DNA of 64,000 nt from Lateolabrax maculatus (taxonomy: Eukaryota; Chordata; Actinopteri; Acropomatiformes; Lateolabracidae): assembly GCA_031216445.1 (NCBI GenBank), contig CM062215.1, positions 10,542,501 through 10,606,500 on the forward strand, written 5' to 3'. The notes under the pieces are model-generated. The model did no database searches. It was not told where the DNA came from and worked only from the letters and a program-made list of their open reading frames with translations. Positions 57,087-64,000 of this stretch are shown here, in pieces. The translations under genes were made by a program, and so were the position numbers. How positions within the stretch are numbered: the first letter of the stretch is position 1; each line of letters begins with the position of its first letter.

Positions 57087-59234
57087 GAAGACACCCATCA
57101 GATAAAGTTACACCTTTGCCTCAGCCGCAGACCAATACGTTGGTTAATGGTTAATCTGAGCCGAGAGAATAATTACTTTGTATCCCCGCATTGGAAACAA
57201 ATTAGTAATGACAATGTTTGTCGCATGATTGTAATCATCAAGGTCAGATGCTATTCAAATCAAAACATAGCCATAAAAATAGACTTGAGATACATTAACT
57301 CAAATTTGCTGTGTATGCTTGTTTTTTGTCTGCTGTTATCTGCCTTTTACCACTTCATTTCCAGTATGACCTTTTGTGTTTCCCAGCTGTTAACTTTAAC
57401 AACATACTGTACCTATAAGAGGTGGGGTCAACTGCTGTGACGTCGGCGCTGATCATATTTATTTTTCTGCCTGGTAATAACCTCAGGAACAGAGACTTAA
57501 ACAGGAAATAAACTCACGAGACAGGTCCTTGAACGGCTGTCTGTAATTCTAAAACTTGGAAATTAAGCCATACTCTCGTCTGACAGTAACATTGTTCAGC
57601 TACACAGGAAAACATGTTTTTACAAAAAGAATATAAGAGGGAGAAGATTAGCCAAAAACATGAAAGGAAACAATAATGAGGCTGAAAAAGAACAAAGGTC
57701 CACACAGTACTGGGTCACAAACGCGGATGCCTGGGAAGTTGGGTGGCCAGTTCCCTGTCAATAAAAGTCTGTTAACTAATCTTTAAATCATGGCTTAAAT
57801 GTTGCCAAACTGGGCGTAAAATCCTCTAAAATAGCGGTTTATAGTTTCTGGTCACATTACATAAATTTGTCCAGGTAATTATTAATTACCCGGATCCTCT
57901 GTTATTGCTTGTTCCACTATGTCAGTGCTAATCTTATCATATGGCACAGTGCCGTACGTTTGACGTACCACATCAGCAGCTGTGATGCAGCAATGGCTTC
58001 TTTGGCATTTAGAAACCATTAGAATTTCATTTCCATAATACACCAGATGCGTTAATAATGTTTCTTTCATCTATCAGGCTGAAATGTAGCTGGTCAACAC
58101 CATCTGCGTGGACATCTCAGGGGAACTGCACGACATTGTAGACCAAATCTAATTTAGTTTTTCATTTTTAAAACAACGGGCTATAATGTTATCCCCGGGG
58201 TGCAGCGTTTTCTAGTGACGTCACTGGTGGTCTTTGGATTTTGTTTTGATGCTCTTTTAATGTTTTTTTCAGCCGTGGTTGCTGTTGTTGCTGAGGCAGG
58301 CTACTCACTCTCTCTGTTGACTGTGGACCAGGTTTTGTGGCTGCTGTTTAATTCTTAAAGCACATTACTTCCCGTGTGCCAGGGGGGTTTTAGGCAGGAA
58401 AGCAACAGGCAACAAATGTTTAAATTACTTAATGTAATAACTGTCGACAACCGAGGTAGAATCACTTTTGTGCGAAGAGATCAATGATAACAGAGTTGCA
58501 AACGTTCCTTTGGATGTTACAGTATTTTATAGTTGTTGTGTCACAGTTTTAATAACACAATTTGCACAACTCAAAATAGCTCTCAATGAAATCTTACCTA
58601 TATAAATGAAAATGATATTAACCGAGAAAATGTTTAAATGTAAAATGACCCGTGCTGCCACTATCGCAAGGTCTGCTATTATGTAGACTTACACGGTGGT
58701 TTGTGGAGATCTTTCATGTAACATCTGACCAGTAGATGTCAGTACAGTGCTGGGTTTACATGAAACCTGTAGCATGAGATACTCAGAGACAAGTATGGGC
58801 AGAGGCACAGTGCTTGCAAGCACCTGTACACCCAGTAAAGAGGCACACAAGGGCAGTTTTATTCTAAAATACAGTCTATCAGTGGGAGTAAGTCCTCACC
58901 TGAAGTGGACAATCTGGTGTACAGTATGTAGGTGTTATTGTGTTACCTGCTATTCTTAACAAGTCCACACTGTGTTTTTAATCCAAATTGTAGCCCACTG
59001 AGATTAATTAGGGTACGAGTGCAGTCTTTTCTTTATGCAGGGCTCTCTCCGACTCGGTCTGGCCACTCTGTGGTTTAAACCAACGGCAGGAGAATGGCTG
59101 CATGTTAACTACGCCTCAGCAGCCCAAGTCTTTGTTCCCGCTCCCGTGCTGACATGTGCATCATGTCTACGCTTCTCATAAGATACAGAGACAAGACCTG
59201 TCTCAGCTTCGGCCCCCGTGCGCACAAACGCAGG

Positions 59235-59237
<3 letters not shown>

Positions 59238-59271
<34 letters not shown>
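59238..59271. repeat. (GT)n microsatellite
   Basis: A perfect GT tract of about 17 units; a second interrupted GT tract is at 59403-59438. Confidence 0.9.
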
Positions 59272-59272
<1 letters not shown>

Positions 59273-60175
59273 CAAGAGGATAAAAGCACACACGATGGGC
59301 TGTTTCTTCATAATGATGGATGAAAGCGCTAATGCTTTTGGATGAGAGAGGCAGGCCGCTATGTTGCACTCAGACACAAGCTTACAACATCTCAAACACT
59401 GTCTGTGTGTGTGTGTGTGTATGTGTGTGTGTGTGTGGGAACACGCATAATATTACCTTAACCCCACTGATAGCATCTTAAAGTTTGGTTTAGGGAACAT
59501 GCACCACTGACATAAGAGATTATTCTCGGGGATTAGAGCTGAATTTAGTGATTTGTTGCTACTTTATGTACTCAAACATTCTTTTCTTTCTATTTTGACG
59601 CACACATTCAGCCAAACATTGCATCACCTGACAGCTTTCATCTAACATTTTATGATCACTCCAGAAGTTTATTTCAGCCAAGCTCTTTGTTTTATGAGGC
59701 GCAGTTAACTGAGTGAGAGTGCATGTGGCGAGGAAAAGCTGTGTCAACATCTGGACGGACTGCAAAGCTGAGGGTTACTGGCAAGTTTTTGGTGTACACA
59801 TTCCTCAGAGGCCTTAGGGTTGCAATGGGGGTCGCTGGGTTTCAAGTGTGTGTTGGTGCAACACTGACATGTGAGTGACTGTGTTTGTCATTAAATACGT
59901 TTCGGCCTCACAGCTTCGTTACTCTGGAAATGTGTCCTGTGATGGTGTTTTTGAATGTCAGATCTCCAGTTGTGGGGGAAACTTCTGACCTTTGAGAGAA
60001 CAGTGAACAGGGTACAGGACTAAGATAATATGTGACATTTTTGAGTTGGATTCACTTTTAATTAAACAAAAACCACAAACCAAATTTTTGTAACATAATA
60101 ACTCCAAGTTTGACATTTTTGGAAATATTTTTTCTATATTAGTTTGATACTACTCTCATGTCTCCCCAGCAGGTG

Positions 60176-60330
60176 ATTAGCTTAGCTTAGCATAAAGACT
60201 GGTAGCGGGCGGGGGGGGACAGCTAGACTGCCTGGAGGTCAAAACAAAATGAGAGTTAATTAGTGAGTAAATTAGAGTTGCTGAAAGGCAGCCCCCCCCC
60301 GCCCGCTTCCAGTCCATGCGCTAAGATAAT
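60176..60330. repeat. Imperfect inverted repeat with G-run and C-run
   Basis: The left arm (60176-60221) contains 'gcttagcataaagactggta' then GCGGGCGGGGGGGG. The right arm (60287-60330) contains the run of Cs, then GCCCGCTTCCAGTC and 'gctaagataa', the approximate reverse complement. The spacer is about 65 bases. It may be a hairpin-forming MITE or two opposed copies of a common fish repeat. Confidence 0.55.
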
Positions 60331-61302
60331 CACATCACAGGATTAGGAGAACATCCTTGGGCCTAACGAAGACATTTTCAAACATTTGAATGTCAAATAC
60401 CTTCAAATACGCACACCTGAGGCCATGGATTCCTATTAAGGTGGATTTTCTCTCACATGGGTAGGCTTCACTTTGCCATTTACTTGTCACCTGCATGTCT
60501 GTCTGCACTTAACATGCGGAGAAAATAATCAGAATGTGACAAGTGATTACAATGGCTCAACAAAGGCTGCTATAAACCTGCTACATTGCAGAGCTGCGTG
60601 AAACTTTTTACATGCAGATTTAAGTACAGGTATTACATATAATACAAATAGTACACGTTTTACTGTAATACTAAGTACAGTCACCCATCTCTCCTCTTTT
60701 TTTTCTTTAAAAAAATGTAATTGTGTCGTGTCTCTCAGGGGACATTATAAGGCAAAGTGCCTCCGGTGGGGATACTTCCATTCATTTTAAGAGTTCATAT
60801 ATGTTATTTTTGTGCCCAGACGCGGTTTACACAATTATAATCAATCACCATTCAGTCAATGCAGCAACCAATAATTTTGCAAAGTTAAAGGTCAGCTCTC
60901 CTGTTCTTTAGGAAATATTGGTGTATGTTAATTAGGATTCACTGAGCTGTCCTCAGGGACTTGTGAAGTCTTAAAATGGGAGGACTCCCCTTTTACACAC
61001 ATTGGTAGTTTTAGTGCTTTACTTGAGCTTCCTTTTCTTCAGTGGACATTTTCCGACAAAATGCCTCTACTGGATCAGGATGTTCTGACACTGTTGAATA
61101 TCAGAAGGCGAATAGTTTCCCATTTCATCAGACATCCTGGTCATGGCCTGTGTGAAGATCTTGATAGAGTGAAAATCAATAAAGAGCAGCTGCCAAACTC
61201 ACAACATTGGAGGTTTGAGAGGAAGCACAAAGGAAGGATTTTTGGCATCCCTTTAATAAGCTAAATCTCAAAAAATGTTGAAGAAACACCAGCACATGTT
61301 AG

Positions 61303-61336
<34 letters not shown>
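61303..61336. repeat. (CA)n microsatellite
   Basis: A perfect CA tract of about 17 units in intergenic DNA, followed by TATAAAA near 61356. Confidence 0.9.
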
Positions 61337-61338
<2 letters not shown>

Positions 61339-63009
61339 CCCACACAGGAGCAGTATAAAAGCAGCAACAACTGTGGCAGCAACACTTGTTAAACCATCAG
61401 CAGGACTGACAGCAACCACCTAAAAAATCACAAACACAAATAGTGAAGCCCTCCTCCCCCACAGTGCAAACTAACTCCCATCTCCTCTCCCACAACCCCC
61501 AGACATTTTTCAAAGCATCAGTATCATCTCTCAAGCGGTAACACATGAACTAAACCCAGAAGCACTTTGAGATCATTCCCCCTAAACAAAGCCATCACCC
61601 TGCACATCAGGTGTCCCAGAACCACTCACCTTACTCCTGCAGATCGGCCAAAGAGCCAAATGGAAAATTTAACGATTTTTCCACAGGCTACAGAAAGTCT
61701 CCAGTTTAAAACAAATCATGTGAACCACTGAAAGTGTAAACAAGACAGTGGCATTCACAACAAGTGTGTTCAACACTTTTCATCAAAAAAACAGGATGTG
61801 CATTATCTATTCCTGTGCCAAAAAACAATTTGTAACCATGGCACCATCCTCTTTAAATCACCAGACACTTTAGGAAAAGGTAGCTGGTACTCTCCTCTAA
61901 ACCTTGCAGAATTGCAGCTCCCTGTCCCACTCACAATCCCTCATGACATCCTCCAAGACCTTGAGGTTTTTCACGAGAGCAAAGAAATCAACAGCATCCA
62001 TTCGTTGAGAAAAAGAGATTGTTCTGTTATTGAACTGCCCAAATGGTAGGTGAAATTTGAAGAATTTAAGGTAAAAAGTATTCCGAACAAAGCTGGTGAC
62101 ACTGATCCTGCATTTGAGGGAGGGAGACATCAGGCAGAATCAAAGAGGATCATTCAGTCCTGTGATCCCTTACAAAAAAGCAGTGTCTGGTTGAATGTCT
62201 ATGAGCTGTTAGCAACTCCATCAAACAGTGAGTATCTCCTCTAAACTTCTCAGATGGTTTCGTTTAAGTAACAGTGAGTAATAAAAAAGCAAAGATTAGA
62301 TAAAAGTCAAAAAGATTAAAAGGTATAATATGTAATGTTTCCACTGAACAGCATCAGAGAAACACTGATTTTCAATGTGAAACTATGTTTTTTTCCTTGT
62401 TTTAATCACCTGGTCTGTTTGTTTTCCATAGGAGGAGACATCTGTGGATAACTCAGCTCCTGGTTAAAACCTCTTGAACAATGAACACTGAAGGAAACCT
62501 AACTGTGAAAAGCTGGCTGCAATGACAGCAGTTGTGGTGAAGAAAACAACTCCAATGATCCCACACTATTTCACAATATCACCAAAGTACGTCTTTTTTT
62601 TTTTTTTTTACTGCTTTGATTGAGCAACCCCTAATGGCAGAAAATGACATATTGTGCGTTTAATACAAATTTGTGAGGCATTACTTGGTGTTTTCTTCTT
62701 TCCTGCCATATTAATCATCTCACGACCCCTCAGATTTATCTTGTGACCTTTTGTAAGGGGCCCAACCCCTGCATTGGGAACAACTTTAGAGTAGTTAAAG
62801 CCAGCTAAACCTAACCCTGCCACAAAATGCTTTTTACACATTAATGCGTCAGTATTAACAATCTAATAGTGTCATATACAGTACAATAATATATCAAACT
62901 GTCCGTTTCTCCACAGAACGGTTACTTTTGATACTTAAGTAGAATTAAGAATGCAGGACTTCTAATTCAGTATTTCTACATTGACGTAGGCCTATTGGTA
63001 CTTTAAAGT

Positions 63010-63215
63010 TAGTTTTTTTGGCCACTTGGGGGCAGCAGAAACAAACTAACACAATATCGACAAAGTGTTGCTTTATAAAGTTGATGTGGCGGAATAGTAA
63101 ACACCAGTTCGCTATTCACACACACCCAGCAGACAACCAGCTGGCAGCCTGATGGATATATCTCCAGTATTCACTCCCCTTTTAGCTCTGTTTTTGGTCT
63201 CCACCAGCTCCTACA
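63010..63215. repeat. Dispersed repeat copy upstream of last gene with CTCF-like motif
   Basis: It shares ordered blocks with 52500-52715: the 'ttttttggccacttgggggc' start, 'cccagcaga', 'attcactcc', 'tagctctgtttttggtctcc' and 'accagctcct'. CCACTTGGGGGCAG at 63022-63035 differs from the CTCF core consensus at one constrained base. Noncoding. Confidence 0.65.
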
Positions 63216-63587
63216 TTCGCCACCATGCTCACCAGCTGGTGGCTAACTTCATCCGTCTGCTGCCTGCTGCTGAGCGGGTAGCCACTGCAGATTTTACAGC
63301 GGTTTCACGTAAAGAAGCTGCCTTTTGCCACCGAAGACAAGCGAACCACAGCAGTAGGCCTAAGGGTGCGGTGTACATCCAAAACGCCTAAAAGACGCCG
63401 AAACGCTCCCAGGGACGAGGGGAACCTTATTCCAACATATAGCGGACATACATTGTTGTATGTTGACGCTTTGGAAACTGCCATGTAAATTCACTTTCTG
63501 ACTTTAAAAGAGGAGAACCTGGAGTCGCCCCACCTCCAGCTACAGATGAGAAGCCTGCTCATGTGCAAGTTATACAGTGAGTTGAAT

Positions 63588-63604
63588 GGAGAGAGAGAGG
63601 GAGG

Positions 63605-63640
<36 letters not shown>

Positions 63641-63730
63641 GAGAGAGAGGGAGGGAGGGAGAGAGAGAGAGGGAGGGAGGGAGGGAGGGAGAGAGAGAGA
63701 GGGAGGGAGGGAGGGAGAGGGAGAGAGAGC
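63588..63730. repeat. (GA)n/(GGGA)n polypurine microsatellite
   Basis: About 140 bases made almost only of GAGAGA and GAGGGAGG units on the plus strand, ending about 210 bases before the last start codon. The Arg/Glu-rich frame across it is an artefact. It could form triplex (H-DNA) or bind GAGA-type factors at the promoter. Confidence 0.9.
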
Positions 63731-63939
63731 TCCTCAGTTGCCTTAGCAGCGCAGCTTCATTCCTTCACAGTCGGGCTTCAGTCCGCTGCTCAGAGCGCCG
63801 CGCCGCGCCGCGCTCCCCGGGGCTTCCCCCTCACGACTTCGCGGCAATCCACCCCTCGCAGTCCGGCCGGTCGTCCAGGCTTCGAGCAATTACCAAAAAC
63901 TCCAGTTCCTCCAAGTTTGACGGAGCGCCGCCGGAGAGG
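63731..63939 (+). promoter_or_regulatory. CpG-island 5'UTR/promoter of the right-edge gene
   Basis: A sharp rise in GC and CpG content (for example the CGCCGCGCCGCGCCG tract at about 63796-63811) directly upstream of an ATG in good context marks a CpG-island promoter and 5'UTR. There is no TATA box. Confidence 0.55.
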
Positions 63940-64000
63940 ATGGCTCTGCGGGCGGTGAACGGGAGCGCGGCGGAGGTGTCCGCGGGCTGCGGGGAGCGGG
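63940..64000 (+). CDS. Unidentified gene, first coding exon, partial at right edge
   Basis: The frame begins MALRAVNGSAAEVSAGCGER after a good Kozak context (ggagaggATGG) inside a CpG-rich block, and runs open to the window end. Only about 20 codons are visible, too few to identify. Human genes next to CPO include KLF7 and FASTKD2, but this peptide does not match the KLF7 start as I know it, so I leave it unnamed. Confidence 0.45.
   Translation, partial: MALRAVNGSAAEVSAGCGER

Larger units (their letters stand above)
57160..63000. other. Intergenic region between CPO and the last gene
   Basis: AT-rich DNA with microsatellites (59238-59271 and 61303-61336), an imperfect inverted repeat (60176-60330) and short unrecognised open frames at 61061-61264, 61798-62049 and 62050-62244. 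These have no domains, and no splice pattern links them. No gene is called. Confidence 0.5.

Noticed and set aside
61061..62244. Three short plus-strand frames that could be exons of a gene between CPO and the right edge
   Set aside because: I recognise no protein family, the junctions between them have no convincing splice signals, and the peptides look like random AT-rich sequence. A degenerate transposon remains possible.
63546..63746. An Arg/Glu-repeat open frame
   Set aside because: It is the translation of the (GA)n/(GGGA)n polypurine tract.

Overview
This window reads as teleost (ray-finned, probably percomorph) nuclear DNA. It has vertebrate genes with many short GC-richer exons in AT-rich introns, dense (CA)n/(GT)n microsatellites, short TTAA-flanked DNA-transposon remnants, and a fish-style TRIM E3 ligase gene. 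There are no bacterial operons, phage or CRISPR features. I rebuilt the genes by joining exons at GT/AG splice sites with matching phase. Names come from recognising the encoded proteins, not from a database search.

Layout, left to right: (1) 5' part of NBEAL1 on the minus strand (307-14015, seven exons, continuing off the left edge). (2) A gene-poor gap with two simple repeats, a MITE-like element and a CTCF-like motif. (3) STRADB on the minus strand (18451-23251, 11 coding exons, complete pseudokinase). (4) A GC-rich divergent promoter region. (5) TRAK2 on the plus strand (27502-37113, 15 coding exons, plus a phase-compatible alternative first exon at 28762-28816). (6) A RING/B-box/coiled-coil/PRY-SPRY TRIM gene on the minus strand (39680-45868, 16 coding exons), notable for a run of small symmetric phase-1 linker exons. 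(7) NUDT15 on the plus strand (48289-49306, three exons) behind an ETS-site palindrome. (8) CPO, carboxypeptidase O, on the minus strand (50086-57016, nine exons) with a TATA box. (9) About 7 kb of intergenic DNA, then the first 61 coding bases of an unidentified plus-strand gene at the right edge.

NBEAL1, STRADB, TRAK2 and CPO all lie in human 2q33, so the window is a condensed piece of that synteny block; the TRIM gene and NUDT15 are interlopers relative to the human order. STRADB and TRAK2 are head to head, as in human. TRAK2/TRIM and NUDT15/CPO are tail to tail with closely spaced polyadenylation signals. The genes do not form one pathway: they cover vesicle trafficking (NBEAL1), LKB1 signalling (STRADB), mitochondrial transport on microtubules (TRAK2), ubiquitin ligation (TRIM), nucleotide sanitation (NUDT15) and brush-border protein digestion (CPO).

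I found no wholly new system. The points most worth a second look are the modular linker of the TRIM gene, the TRAK2 alternative N-terminus, a CRE-plus-TATA element inside NBEAL1 intron 1, the NUDT15 promoter palindrome, and a repeat family that carries CTCF-like motifs.
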